Of a stretch of DNA of 64,000 bases, positions 51,811 through 60,578 are shown one piece after another (position 1 is the first letter of the stretch; each line of letters begins with the position of its first letter). Both the position numbers and the translations under genes were made by a program. The stretch covers positions 1 through 64,000 of the forward strand of contig CAIMEY010000115.1 of assembly GCA_903840165.1 (NCBI GenBank), written 5' to 3'. The notes under the pieces are model-generated. The model was not told the origin of the DNA. It saw nothing but the letters and a program-made list of their open reading frames with translations, and searched no databases. The DNA comes from an uncultured Myxococcales bacterium. GTDB taxonomy: Bacteria > Myxococcota_A > UBA9042.

Positions 51811-52536
51811 ATGGGGCTCTTTGACTTTTTTACCGGCAGCAAGGGCGATCAAAAGAGCATCGATCGCATCAAGCGTCGCCTGACAGATCAGTATCGCCAG
51901 ACCCATGAGCGCTATGAAGCCATGGATGAATTGGTGAAAATCGGCTCGGCCGAGGCACTCGATGCCCTGCTCGAACGCTTTACCCTGCGCGTCAGCGGTC
52001 CGACCGTAGACGAGGAGGAAAAGCAGTACTGCCACGACCAGTTGGCGCGATTTGGCTTGCAAGCGACCGAGCCCCTCAAGCGCTTTATCGCTACGCATGA
52101 CGCAGTCTACTTTCCGCTCAAGGCCTTGCGCGCGATCGCCGGCGATGAAGTAGCTGTGGAGACCCTGCTGCTGGCGATCGAAAACGCTGACCCGGGTTAC
52201 CATGAGGGCCTGGATCGTTTGCGCGAGATCGTGTCAAACCTACGTGATTTCAAGCATCCTCGCGTGCGCGACGCCTTGGCCAAGCTGCTGACCAGCCGGG
52301 CCAACGAGATTCGCTTTTATGCGCTCGATGGCCTCTCCGGGTATCCACCTGAAGAAGTCGTTGAATTCTATGCACAACGCCTCATCGACCCCGCAGAGAG
52401 CCAGCGGGTCAAAGCCCTGGCGTGGGAACTGGCCTTGGACCTGCAACTGCCGATGCTGCCGTGGGCGGACGCCTTGCGCGCCGTCGTTCCGCCGCAATAT
52501 CGCATCGATGACAAGGGCCAAGTCTGCCGCGCTTAG
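51811..52536 (+). CDS. HEAT-repeat protein
   Basis: 241 residues, all helical. A short N-terminal tag (MGLFDFFTGSKGDQ) precedes HEAT/PBS-lyase-like repeats (ERYEAMDELVKIGSAEALDALLERF; PRVRDALAKLLTSRANEIRFYALDGLSGY). No catalytic residues; a protein-binding scaffold is inferred. GGAG lies about ten bases before ATG 51811. It stands upstream of greA on the same strand but a 222-bp gap with its own promoter-like sequence separates them. Confidence 0.7.
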   Translation: MGLFDFFTGSKGDQKSIDRIKRRLTDQYRQTHERYEAMDELVKIGSAEALDALLERFTLRVSGPTVDEEEKQYCHDQLARFGLQATEPLKRFIATHDAVYFPLKALRAIAGDEVAVETLLLAIENADPGYHEGLDRLREIVSNLRDFKHPRVRDALAKLLTSRANEIRFYALDGLSGYPPEEVVEFYAQRLIDPAESQRVKALAWELALDLQLPMLPWADALRAVVPPQYRIDDKGQVCRA

Positions 52537-52585
52537 CGTCAGGGCCCATCCTCGTTCACGGACCCCAATCGGTTGCAGTTGGCGC

Positions 52586-52613
52586 TTGACCTTGTCGCGC
52601 AGCGGCTTAGGAT
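52586..52613 (+). promoter_or_regulatory. Possible promoter of greA
   Basis: TTGACC (52586-52591), a 16-bp spacer and TAGGAT (52608-52613), the same -10 as the rpmB promoter, about 145 bp above greA. Confidence 0.45.
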
Positions 52614-52758
52614 GAGGCACGGGCCAAGGCCAAGGCCACTGTTGGCCGAGGTCCCTTCGGCTTGGCCGTTGACCGATGACCACCATCAACCCAGTGTTCT
52701 AGAAGAAAAGGCCAAAATATCGCGATCTTGTACGCGCAATGGCCAGGAGTTCGAGTTC

Positions 52759-53238
52759 ATGTCTACCTATACGATGACCCCTCGCGGCCTGCAGCGTTTG
52801 CACGCCCAACTGCGCCTGTTGCGCGAAGTCGAGAGGCCCAAGAACGTGCGCGACATCGAAGAAGCCCGCGCCCATGGGGACTTACGCGAGAACGCTGAGT
52901 ACCACGCCGCCAAGGAACGGCAGGGGCATATCGCTGGTCAGTTGCAGGCGCTGGAGTCGCAGATCGGATCGGCGGTGGTGATTGACCCGTCCACGCTCAG
53001 CGGTTCCCGTGTGATCTTCGGGGCTACCGTGACGCTGGTTGACCTCGACAATGACAAGGCGCCGCCCATGGTCTACCAGATCGTCGGCGAGCTGGAGGGC
53101 GATCTGGCAGCCGGCCTGATTTCAATGAGTTCGCCCCTGGCCCGTGGCTTGATCGGCAAGGAAGAGGGCGACGAGGTCGCGATCATCACGCCTAAGGGCA
53201 GCCGCCAAGTGCTGATCGAGAAAGTGGAATTCCGCTAG
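52759..53238 (+). CDS. greA: Transcription elongation factor GreA/GreB family
   Basis: 159 residues. The N-terminal coiled coil carries ARAHGDLRENAEYHAAKERQG, whose Asp/Glu tip enters the RNA polymerase secondary channel to stimulate cleavage of backtracked RNA. The C-terminal FKBP-like domain has ISMSSPLARGLIGKEEGDEV. ATG 52759 is chosen; AGGAG lies ten bases upstream. It is followed by tsaE after 6 bp, so the two are co-transcribed. Confidence 0.93.
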   Translation: MSTYTMTPRGLQRLHAQLRLLREVERPKNVRDIEEARAHGDLRENAEYHAAKERQGHIAGQLQALESQIGSAVVIDPSTLSGSRVIFGATVTLVDLDNDKAPPMVYQIVGELEGDLAAGLISMSSPLARGLIGKEEGDEVAIITPKGSRQVLIEKVEFR

Positions 53239-53244
53239 GATCTC

Positions 53245-53691
53245 ATGGCCCGCCCGCCCCTGCAGCTTCCGCCCGAGCCGTTTGGCCTTTGTGCGCTACC
53301 GGAATTGGGGCGAGCCTTAGCTGCCCAACTACAATCAGGCGACATTATTCTGCTTTATGGCGATCTTGGCGCAGGCAAGACGGCTTTGGTGCGTGCCATC
53401 ACGGCCGCGCTTGGTGTCGATCCGGCCGAGGTCGGCAGTCCGACTTTTGCTTTGGTGCATACGTACGACGGCGCAGCATGGCCGGTCGTTCATGCCGACT
53501 TGTATCGCCTTGAAAGTGTAGCGGAATTGCAGGCGGCAGGGCTCGATGAACTGCTGATCGATGCACAGGCCTTGGTCTTTGTCGAATGGCCGACCCTGCT
53601 TGAGCCTCTGCTGCCACCGGCACATTACGCTTTAGAATTAGCCATTTGTGGCGATGAGCGTATCCTGACTCAGCGCCCGGCCTGCGTCTAG
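53245..53691 (+). CDS. tsaE: tRNA threonylcarbamoyladenosine biosynthesis ATPase TsaE
   Basis: 148 residues. Walker A is GDLGAGKT (39-46) followed by ALVRAI; VGSPTFALVHTYDG and HADLYRLESVAEL are the conserved TsaE segments, and LVFVEWP is the Walker-B-like region. With TsaB, TsaC and TsaD it makes t6A37 on tRNAs reading ANN codons. Starts 6 bp after greA. Convergent with the C39-like gene. Confidence 0.93.
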   Translation: MARPPLQLPPEPFGLCALPELGRALAAQLQSGDIILLYGDLGAGKTALVRAITAALGVDPAEVGSPTFALVHTYDGAAWPVVHADLYRLESVAELQAAGLDELLIDAQALVFVEWPTLLEPLLPPAHYALELAICGDERILTQRPACV

Positions 53692-53723
53692 TTTGGGCTG
53701 GCTGCGCTCGTGCCAAACCATCA

Positions 53724-54527
53724 TTATTTCATAGCGTAAGCGATGCGAACGGCCAAGTTCCCATGAGCCGCCCACGCCGTGGCGAATTCCCAGAGGTCAA
53801 AATGGCGACCTTGGCACCCTTGGCCGCAGGCATCGAGCGCCACAGGCTGCCCGGGGTCTAACAAGTAGGCGTACTGGCTATCAATTCCCACCAAGACCAT
53901 GAACTGGGCGGGGCCGCGGGCGAAATGCGTCGATGGGTACGGATTGCCGGCCTGTCCCTCGACAAGAACCAGCAAAGGGCGATTGGAATTGAGATCATCG
54001 ACCACCGCCTCGCACTGGGGCAGGGCCCGCGGTGAAGCGCCTAGACCGGCGGCCAACGCCACCTGGACGATGTCCAAACTCGTGACGCCACTGGGGTCGC
54101 CATTGCCTTGGTGCGGGTCCCAGCCCCCAGCCGAAGCCTGGTGCAAGAACGCTTGTGCATTGAGGATATCCGCTGGCTTGGGCGATTCACCATTGAGGTG
54201 GGCGATCACCATGGCTGCGGCGGCAAGGCCTGTGTTGGCCTGATTCGCCCAGTCGCCCGGTGGAACAGCGGCTAAGAAGGCAACATTGTTGATTTGCACG
54301 TCCGGGCAGTTGTGATTCTTGTAGCAATCGCACAGGACCGGAACCGCGTCGCTGCCAGGCGAAGTGCCGACTTGGCCAGCGTCGGATAGGATGACAGATT
54401 GAGGAGTTACGTCTAAGGGCCCCATAGAATGGCCGTGGCAGCTGACGCCGATCAGCGTCGCAGCGAGTCCGACCATGGGCAACAGCAAGGGCCGCCGTCC
54501 GCTGGCATGTGGCCCGCCGATTTGCAT
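53724..54527 (-). CDS. Lipoprotein with degenerate C39-peptidase-like domain
   Basis: 267 residues. Lipobox signal (VGLAATLIGVSC), a short linker with CDCYKNHNC, then a papain-like C39 layout. The position of the catalytic Cys reads NQANTGLAAAAMVIAHLNG (no Cys), while the His strand THFARGPAQFMVLVGID and the Asp strand YAYLLDPG are kept. It is therefore probably a catalytically dead C39-like protein that may bind peptides. ATG 54527 has GGAGC five bases upstream. Divergent from the zinc-ribbon gene. Confidence 0.65.
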   Translation of the reverse strand: MQIGGPHASGRRPLLLPMVGLAATLIGVSCHGHSMGPLDVTPQSVILSDAGQVGTSPGSDAVPVLCDCYKNHNCPDVQINNVAFLAAVPPGDWANQANTGLAAAAMVIAHLNGESPKPADILNAQAFLHQASAGGWDPHQGNGDPSGVTSLDIVQVALAAGLGASPRALPQCEAVVDDLNSNRPLLVLVEGQAGNPYPSTHFARGPAQFMVLVGIDSQYAYLLDPGQPVALDACGQGCQGRHFDLWEFATAWAAHGNLAVRIAYAMK

Positions 54528-54686
54528 GCTGGCTCCGATGCGGTACACCGCTTGGGGGCGCCCAGGCCCGGGTCAAGGCGCCGATAAAACGTAGCATACT
54601 TCGCAGCGCTTGGGGCAATGGCCTCGGTTGCACGGCGTCGCCCAGCGAAGGACCTCTTAGGCTTAATGCCTTGATTCTACAGTGAG

Positions 54687-55700
54687 ATGATGATGCTTCA
54701 CCTTGAACGCTCTCCCTGCGTCTCGCGCCCAGCTAACCGTTGCCATCGCGGGGTCTGGCTCATCGCCATCGGCCTGTGTCTGGCGAGCGGGGTCCAAGCG
54801 GCTGATGCGCCAACCCAGCGGTTGATTTGTCCAATTGACGGGGCCGTCACCTTTCCGGTGGGCAATGACGGCCGGCCGGCGCCCCGCACGTACAGCGACT
54901 TGGAGACGCCGACCGAGGCCTACACCAACCTGGTCGTTGCTTGTCCCAAGTGCGGATATGCCAACTGGACCGGGCAGTTCCAATCGCAGGTCGATGGCGC
55001 GACCACGTCCTTTGTCCGCGCCAAGCTCACGCCGACCGCCAACCGCGCCTGGAACGACCCAGTCTTTGCCTACCGGCACATGCTGCAACTGCTTGAATTT
55101 CATCAAGCCTCTCTGCGGGAGCGCATTGGTGCCCTGCTGTTCTACACCTACGTCCTCAAGCGCAAGAGGCCCATGGGTGGGCAAGATCCTGATATGGAAC
55201 GAGAAATTCAGGAAACGCGCAAGGACGTGATTGCGCTATTGGTTCAAGCGATGCGCATCGATCCGCCCCTCAAGGACCGAGGCGTGCTGGAGTGGCGCTA
55301 TTTAATTGGAGAATTGACGCGTCTGGTCGGTCAGCCTGCGCAGGCCGAACCGATGTTGCGCAGTGTCTGTGAAAACCGGGACGATGCCGGCTACCTCGTC
55401 GGGCGCCTGGCGTGCGAGATGGCGACGCGAGCACAACGTAAAGAGACTTTTGAGGATTATCGGGACGGTGTCTTTGACATTCAAACTTTGCCGCCCAAAA
55501 AGGTCTTTGCGCCGCCAGCGCCCGCACAGGCACCGGCCGATCCAAACACCCCGCCTTCCAAAGACAATTCTGCCAAACCCCCGGCCGCCGGTGCCCCGCC
55601 TGCGCCGCCCGCTAAGCCCTTGCCGCCCATGGCGCGTCCAGAGTCGCCGCGTCCGTCTGAAGGGGGGCCCCCGCCGCCGCCGCCGCCCGCTGGGCCTTAG
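54687..55700 (+). CDS. Exported DUF2225-like zinc-ribbon protein with Pro-rich tail
   Basis: 337 residues. A signal peptide (GVWLIAIGLCLASGVQA) is followed by CPIDG...DLETPTEAYTNLVVACPKCGYANW, two Cys pairs in the arrangement of DUF2225 zinc-ribbon proteins, then a helical region with TPR-like character (EWRYLIGELTRLVGQPAQAEPML). The last ~65 residues are Pro/Ala-rich ending in a run of prolines. Function unknown; a periplasmic location is unusual for this family, which is normally cytosolic. ATG 54687, 54690 and 54693 are all possible starts. Confidence 0.65.
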   Translation: MMMLHLERSPCVSRPANRCHRGVWLIAIGLCLASGVQAADAPTQRLICPIDGAVTFPVGNDGRPAPRTYSDLETPTEAYTNLVVACPKCGYANWTGQFQSQVDGATTSFVRAKLTPTANRAWNDPVFAYRHMLQLLEFHQASLRERIGALLFYTYVLKRKRPMGGQDPDMEREIQETRKDVIALLVQAMRIDPPLKDRGVLEWRYLIGELTRLVGQPAQAEPMLRSVCENRDDAGYLVGRLACEMATRAQRKETFEDYRDGVFDIQTLPPKKVFAPPAPAQAPADPNTPPSKDNSAKPPAAGAPPAPPAKPLPPMARPESPRPSEGGPPPPPPPAGP

Positions 55701-55758
55701 CTATCCTTGCCCTTCGCAGCCGTGGTTGTTGGCTAACTGCCTGCATCGCTGTTCTATT

Positions 55759-57006
55759 TTAGCCCCAAGGCCCGGGTGCTTGGGCCTTTCGCCTGCGCGC
55801 GAGCAGCCAAGAACTCATCAGCGGCAGCACGGTCAGAAGGAGCGCCTTTGGCTCGCTGGTCGCTAACCGTCTATTTACATTACAGGAACTGGCCGGTGCC
55901 TCACTCTTGATCGGATTGGCACCGGCAGGATTGAGGCCGCCATCAAAGGCGAAATTCTGCCAGGATGCTGTGCAGTTGAAGGCGCGATCGCCGCTCAAGC
56001 CGTCGGTCAGGGGTGGATCGAGCATGGCCAAGGTGAACCACGATTTCTGGGCCTGTCCTTGGGCGCCAAGGCCCGTGATCTCGGTCAAGGCGCAGAAATA
56101 CGGGCCGGCGTCGCTGCGCCCAAGACAGCTGTACCACCTTGTATCGTCTACAGTTTGTAGCACGCCGTCCTGCACGCGGCGCAGGATGCCGTTCTCCGCC
56201 ACCAGCAGTTGGTCGCCCAGTTGCAGGGGGCCATCCAAGGGCCGGTACGTCTTGGCCAGCAAATGCCACGCAAGAATTCCACTGTCCTGGCCCGGCGTTG
56301 GCTCGGCAGCGAGGTTTAGAGTCCCCAAAAGCGCGAATTCGCCAGAATAAACAAGCCCATAGAGCGAGCCAGCCTCCCGCCGCAGTCGGACTGTGGCGCC
56401 TGGTTGCTGCAGCGGCACCGTGCTCGTCGCGGCCAACCCTTGGGTCAGGCTGAGGTGAGACCACAGCAAATTCCCTTGCAGATCAACGCTCGCTAGATCA
56501 ACACTGCTGGCATCGGCAGCGAGCCCCGTCCAATCACCGACGCCTTGCCATAGCGCCACGCCTGCAGAGGTTGTCGCGTCCGTCAGGTGCGCGTTTACCC
56601 CGTCATTCCATAAAGCTACAACACGAGTGCCCGCCACGGCGAGCTCCTGCACCTGCAGGGCAGAGAGGTCCGGTTGCTCCGGGCCAAGGATGTGGCCTTG
56701 GGCGCCCAGTCGATACAAACCGAGTGTACCGACGATGAAAATTCGATTTTCGTCCAGCGCCACGACCTGGGGCGACAGGGGCCCGTCCCACAGCGCTTGG
56801 CAAACGTAGCGCCAACTACCTTGGCGTCGCAGGGCGAGCCCATCGGAAAGCTGTATGAGAACCGGGCCTTGTTTGTCAGTCGCCAGGACCTTGACGGCGG
56901 CCGGTTGAGGCCCATGGGCCCACGTCGTCGCCGGCAGCGAGGTCAGCAGCCCCAGGGCCAGCAGGGCCCCCAGAATCCGACTCAGATGCACGCGCCGTCC
57001 CACCAT
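55759..57006 (-). CDS. Exported propeller-like protein with MYXO-CTERM-like tail
   Basis: 415 residues. Signal peptide (LGALLALGLLTSLPATTWA), then a beta-rich body with repeated short strands (GSWRYVCQALWDGPLSPQVVALDENRIFIVG; VQELAVAGTRVVALWNDG) suggesting a propeller. The C-terminus is SSC, a linker, a hydrophobic helix (LLLTVLPLMSSWLL) and ARRRK, i.e. the layout of MYXO-CTERM/sorting tails although the Cys motif is only single. ATG 57006 is chosen because the signal peptide begins there; the frame upstream overlaps galU on the other strand and is spurious. Confidence 0.6.
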   Translation of the reverse strand: MVGRRVHLSRILGALLALGLLTSLPATTWAHGPQPAAVKVLATDKQGPVLIQLSDGLALRRQGSWRYVCQALWDGPLSPQVVALDENRIFIVGTLGLYRLGAQGHILGPEQPDLSALQVQELAVAGTRVVALWNDGVNAHLTDATTSAGVALWQGVGDWTGLAADASSVDLASVDLQGNLLWSHLSLTQGLAATSTVPLQQPGATVRLRREAGSLYGLVYSGEFALLGTLNLAAEPTPGQDSGILAWHLLAKTYRPLDGPLQLGDQLLVAENGILRRVQDGVLQTVDDTRWYSCLGRSDAGPYFCALTEITGLGAQGQAQKSWFTLAMLDPPLTDGLSGDRAFNCTASWQNFAFDGGLNPAGANPIKSEAPASSCNVNRRLATSEPKALLLTVLPLMSSWLLARRRKAQAPGPWG

Positions 57007-57144
57007 GCCGGCGATCGTAAGGCAGGGCCGTCGCGGTTGCCAGTCGGGCTCGCCCTGCGTCACACTGATGCGGGGTCTTGCCGCAAGTTCATGGTGTATT
57101 CGCACAAGGGGACCGCAGGCGGCTGTAAGCCCAAGGAGAGCAAG

Positions 57145-58011
57145 ATGCGCATTCGCAAAGCGGTAGTTCCTGCGGCCGGCATGGGTACGCGTTTTCTGCC
57201 AGCGACCAAGTCGATTCCCAAGGAAATGCTGCCGATCGTCAATAAGCCCTCGATTCAACTGATCGTCGAGGAAGCGGCGGCCTCCGGGATCGAACAGTTG
57301 ATCTTGGTCACGGGCAAGGGCAAGACCGAGATCGTCGACCATTTTGACGCCCATCCTCGGCTAGAAGAGTCCTTGGAACGGGCTGGAAAGTATGCGCTTT
57401 TGGAGGAAATCGTTCGGCCGACCAAGCTTGTCAAGATGTCCGCAGTCCGCCAACAGCGGCCCCTGGGCCTGGGCCACGCCATCCTGTGTGCCCGCGATCT
57501 GGTGGGCGATGAGCCCTTTGCCGTATTCCTGCCCGACGATTTGGTCGATGCGCCCCGGCCCTGTGCGCGGCAACTGATGGATCTCTATGAAAAAACGGGC
57601 CAAAGCGTCGTGGCGTTGATGAACGTTCCCCGCGAAGAAACGTCCCAGTACGGCATCGCTTCGGGCACGGTCAATCCGGATGAGGCGCGGCACATGCTAA
57701 TCAGCACGCTCGTGGAGAAGCCGTCCTCGGCCGAGGCCCCGTCGACGCTGGCGGTGGTGGGGCGTTACGTGCTTTCTCCTCGTGTTTTTCACTATTTGGA
57801 ACACACGACGCCGGGCAAGGGCGGCGAGATTCAGCTCACCGATGCCCTGGCTGCGCTGGCTTTGCGCGAAGGCCTGGGTGGCTGGCTCTTTGACGGGGAA
57901 CGCTATGATGCAGGCGATGTTGCGGGGTACCTGCAGGCCAATCTGAACTGGGCCCGCAAGGTGCCGCGGTTGTGGCAGGCAGTGCAGCAGTACGTGCAGC
58001 GGCATTCCTGA
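57145..58011 (+). CDS. galU: UTP-glucose-1-phosphate uridylyltransferase
   Basis: 288 residues: VVPAAGMGTRFLPATKSIPKEMLPI (nucleotide-binding loop), VLPDD-type LPDDLVDAP, LVEKPSSAEAPSTLAVVGRYVLSP and GGEIQLTDAL are the GalU hallmarks. It makes UDP-glucose for polysaccharides and envelope glycans. AAGGAG seven bases before ATG 57145 fixes the start. It is divergent from the propeller-like gene and 160 bp ahead of the two beta-barrel genes. Confidence 0.95.
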   Translation: MRIRKAVVPAAGMGTRFLPATKSIPKEMLPIVNKPSIQLIVEEAAASGIEQLILVTGKGKTEIVDHFDAHPRLEESLERAGKYALLEEIVRPTKLVKMSAVRQQRPLGLGHAILCARDLVGDEPFAVFLPDDLVDAPRPCARQLMDLYEKTGQSVVALMNVPREETSQYGIASGTVNPDEARHMLISTLVEKPSSAEAPSTLAVVGRYVLSPRVFHYLEHTTPGKGGEIQLTDALAALALREGLGGWLFDGERYDAGDVAGYLQANLNWARKVPRLWQAVQQYVQRHS

Positions 58012-58171
58012 AGCTTTTTGCCGCCGCCTGAGGCTGCCCGTGTCGGTTCGACGCAAGCGATTGGGCAGTATGCTTGCGCAGATTCCGCATGTCCTCTAGC
58101 ATTGGCCCCAGTTTGGCACGCGCAGCGGAACGCCCCATGGCGTCTCGCCCACAAGGATGCGGACCCACGTG

Positions 58172-59014
58172 ATGAAACTGGCCTTCACGCCACGCCAATT
58201 GCTGCCTATTGTCTTGGCTTGCGCCGTCACGTCGCTGGCTTGGCCGTACAGCCTGCAAGCCGCTCCGCCGGCCAGCGAAGGCGATTCGCCCTCTGCGCCA
58301 GCGGTTGAAACGCCCGCTCCGGCCCCTACTACTCCCGCTCCGGAAGCTGAACTGCCTAAGACTAAAGCGCTTTCTCAGGAAGTCGCCGAGCAGGGCGAAG
58401 CCGAACTGCAGAAGTCCGTTCGCGTCTTCCAGCAGCGCTACCTGCTCAAGACCCATCGCGCCGAACTCTTGTTTGGCGGCACAAGCACCTTCAACGACCC
58501 GTATGTGCACCATTATGGCGCGGATGCGACGCTGCTTTTCCACCTCAATGAGCAGTGGTCCATCGGCGCCGGCGGTGCCAAATGGTGGGGCAGTTCAACG
58601 ACAGCCTTCTCCAATATCCAGAACAATTATGGGCTTTTTCCTGAGAAATCCGTTTTGCAAGCCGGTGGCTGGCTTGAGACGCAGTGGTCCCCCGTGATCG
58701 GCAAGTTCACCAGCTTTGGTGTTGCTGTGTTGCAGGCCGATGCCTACCTGCTTGCCGGAGTTGGCGTCGTACGCACCACGCGCGGCACAGCCCTCAAGCC
58801 CGCAGGAGACCTCGGCGGCGGCGTGCGCATCCACGCGTTGCGCTGGCTGACTTTGGCCCTTGAAGTCCGCAACCTGTTGTTTATGGAAACGTTTGAAACT
58901 TGTGAAACCGGCTCGACTGGTCCCTGCGGCAACCTGCTGATGAAGCATTGGTTTGGTGGCCTCAAACTGGGCCTGTGGATTCCACCGGGCGTCCAGTACA
59001 AGTATCAGCGGTAA
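58172..59014 (+). CDS. Outer membrane beta-barrel protein (OMP_myx-like), first of pair
   Basis: 280 residues. Signal peptide (LPIVLACAVTSLAWPYSLQA), a Pro/Ala linker, a short helix (VAEQGEAELQKSVRVFQQR), then a barrel beginning HRAELLFGGTSTFNDPYVHHYGADATLLFHLNEQWSIG and ending with alternating strands to WIPPGVQYKYQR. This matches the outer membrane beta-barrel domain typically encoded in tandem in myxobacteria-like genomes. ATG 58172 is preferred; ATG 58157 is also in frame. The partner gene starts 57 bp downstream. Confidence 0.75.
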   Translation: MKLAFTPRQLLPIVLACAVTSLAWPYSLQAAPPASEGDSPSAPAVETPAPAPTTPAPEAELPKTKALSQEVAEQGEAELQKSVRVFQQRYLLKTHRAELLFGGTSTFNDPYVHHYGADATLLFHLNEQWSIGAGGAKWWGSSTTAFSNIQNNYGLFPEKSVLQAGGWLETQWSPVIGKFTSFGVAVLQADAYLLAGVGVVRTTRGTALKPAGDLGGGVRIHALRWLTLALEVRNLLFMETFETCETGSTGPCGNLLMKHWFGGLKLGLWIPPGVQYKYQR

Positions 59015-59071
59015 GTACCCGTACGTTTGACGTTTTCTTGGAGCAACGCACCAGGAGAGGCCCAAAGCACG

Positions 59072-59839
59072 ATGCAGCACCGGAACGCGCAGTTTGCCCC
59101 GCCCTCGATTCGCCCAACCCGGCGTCTGGCTTGGCTTTTTGCGCTTGGTGTCTGGGCGATCAGCGGTCTCGGGCTCAGCAGCATGGTGGCAAGCAGCACC
59201 GCTTGGGCGGACGATGTGCTTTCCAACAGCCCGGTAGTACGGCGCAATTGGCAGCTACGCGGTGGTCGGCATGAGCTCACGGCCGTGGTCGGCGCGACCC
59301 TTGGCGATCCGTACGTGCACGATGTACTTCCTGGAATTCGTTACGACTTGCACCTGCGCGACTGGCTGGCCATCGGCATCGATGCCATGGCCGGTGTGCC
59401 GGTGGAAACCTCTGAGACCAAGACCGTTCAGGCCAAGGTCGAGAAGATCAATCCCAACTTTACCATGGAAACCACGCACTTGCGCTTGCTGACTGGTGCG
59501 CACGTGCAGGTGGCCCCGGTGGTGGGCAAGTTCATCGCCTTTGGCTCGCTGCCCGTGAACTTCGATTTCCACATCAATTTGTCGGTCGGCTTGGCCAGCG
59601 TCACGGGAACGGCCAATATTCCCGCGAACATGTCAGTCGCGCCCGGGATCGGCGGCGGCGGTCGCGTCTTTCTCTCCCGCGTGGTCGCGATCACCGCTGA
59701 TCTCAACGACGTTTACGTCAATCGGGTGCTGGCCGTCGACCGCAACAGCAAGGCGCCTCTGCCCAGTTTCCAGAGCAGCCTTGTCTTTACAGCAGGTTTG
59801 AGCTTCTTTATTCCGCCGGACCTGGAACGCGACGATTAG
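59072..59839 (+). CDS. Outer membrane beta-barrel protein (OMP_myx-like), second of pair
   Basis: 255 residues. Signal peptide (WLFALGVWAISGLGL...SSTAWA), then RHELTAVVGATLGDPYVHDVLPGIRYDLHLRDWLAIG, clearly related to the barrel opening of the previous gene, and a final strand LVFTAGLSFFIPPDLE. The two probably form a functional pair in the outer membrane. ATG 59072 is the likely start although AGGAGAGG lies rather far upstream. Confidence 0.75.
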   Translation: MQHRNAQFAPPSIRPTRRLAWLFALGVWAISGLGLSSMVASSTAWADDVLSNSPVVRRNWQLRGGRHELTAVVGATLGDPYVHDVLPGIRYDLHLRDWLAIGIDAMAGVPVETSETKTVQAKVEKINPNFTMETTHLRLLTGAHVQVAPVVGKFIAFGSLPVNFDFHINLSVGLASVTGTANIPANMSVAPGIGGGGRVFLSRVVAITADLNDVYVNRVLAVDRNSKAPLPSFQSSLVFTAGLSFFIPPDLERDD

Positions 59840-59899
59840 GCTCGCCATGGCAGCACGCGCGACAGTCCCGCTTCCTCGGGCGAGTCGCTGGTCGGCTGT

Positions 59900-60559
59900 C
59901 TAGCCAAACAACCGCAAAAACTGTGCGTATTTCGATTCTTCGGCGGCCTCAGCCTGCACGTCTAGCCCGTCCAGCCACGCGTCGATTTCCGTCCGTAGCT
60001 GCGCCGCCAGCGGGTGCTCCAGCTCGATTTCAAAGCGTTCGCTGAGCGTGCCAAAGCGGGTGTGATCGAGTTCCAGGCGCACTACTTCGTCTGGAGCCCT
60101 AGGACTTAACACGTTGCGCGCAATGGAAAAACAGCGGCGCGTGGTCTGCATAGCGCCCAGGACATGCAAGGCCGCGTCGACCGGCAAAGGCGGCTGCAGC
60201 ACTGCTTCGGAACCGCAAAGCCACGGTAGCACGGCCAGGGTGGCGGGTGTGCTGTGACTTGGTGGCGTCTTGCACCAAGCCTGGGCAATCTCCGGTGGTA
60301 AATTCTGTTCCAGTTCAAGGGCTTGTTGAATCCCGTCTTGCAGGGTCGCCTTGGCCTTGACGGTGACCTTGGCCTGCTGCCCCTGCACGCGGACGCGAAG
60401 CATGGCCCGAGACGCCCGCAAATTCAGGCGGTTGGTGTCCAGGTAGTAGTTGGTTTGATCTTGGACTTCGGCGGTGGCCAAGTGGCTCAGCGCTGTCAAA
60501 ACAGTGACATAGTCGGCATGGTCTGCAAGCAGCAGCTTGAGTTCGATTTCTTGAGCCAC
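59900..60559 (-). CDS. CYTH domain protein (class IV adenylate cyclase/triphosphatase-like)
   Basis: 219 residues. The CYTH signature ExExK is EIELK at 4-8, followed by QTNYYLDTNRLNLRASRAMLRVRV, VTVKAK and VVRLELDHTRFG, which line the triphosphate tunnel. It probably hydrolyses inorganic or nucleoside triphosphates; a cyclase role is less likely without further evidence. GTG 60559 is proposed as start because the motif begins three residues later and the dnaQ-like gene ends at 60579. Last gene of the mtnP-to-CYTH operon. Confidence 0.8.
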   Translation of the reverse strand: MAQEIELKLLLADHADYVTVLTALSHLATAEVQDQTNYYLDTNRLNLRASRAMLRVRVQGQQAKVTVKAKATLQDGIQQALELEQNLPPEIAQAWCKTPPSHSTPATLAVLPWLCGSEAVLQPPLPVDAALHVLGAMQTTRRCFSIARNVLSPRAPDEVVRLELDHTRFGTLSERFEIELEHPLAAQLRTEIDAWLDGLDVQAEAAEESKYAQFLRLFG

Positions 60560-60578
60560 GGTGCCTACTTTGACGCGC

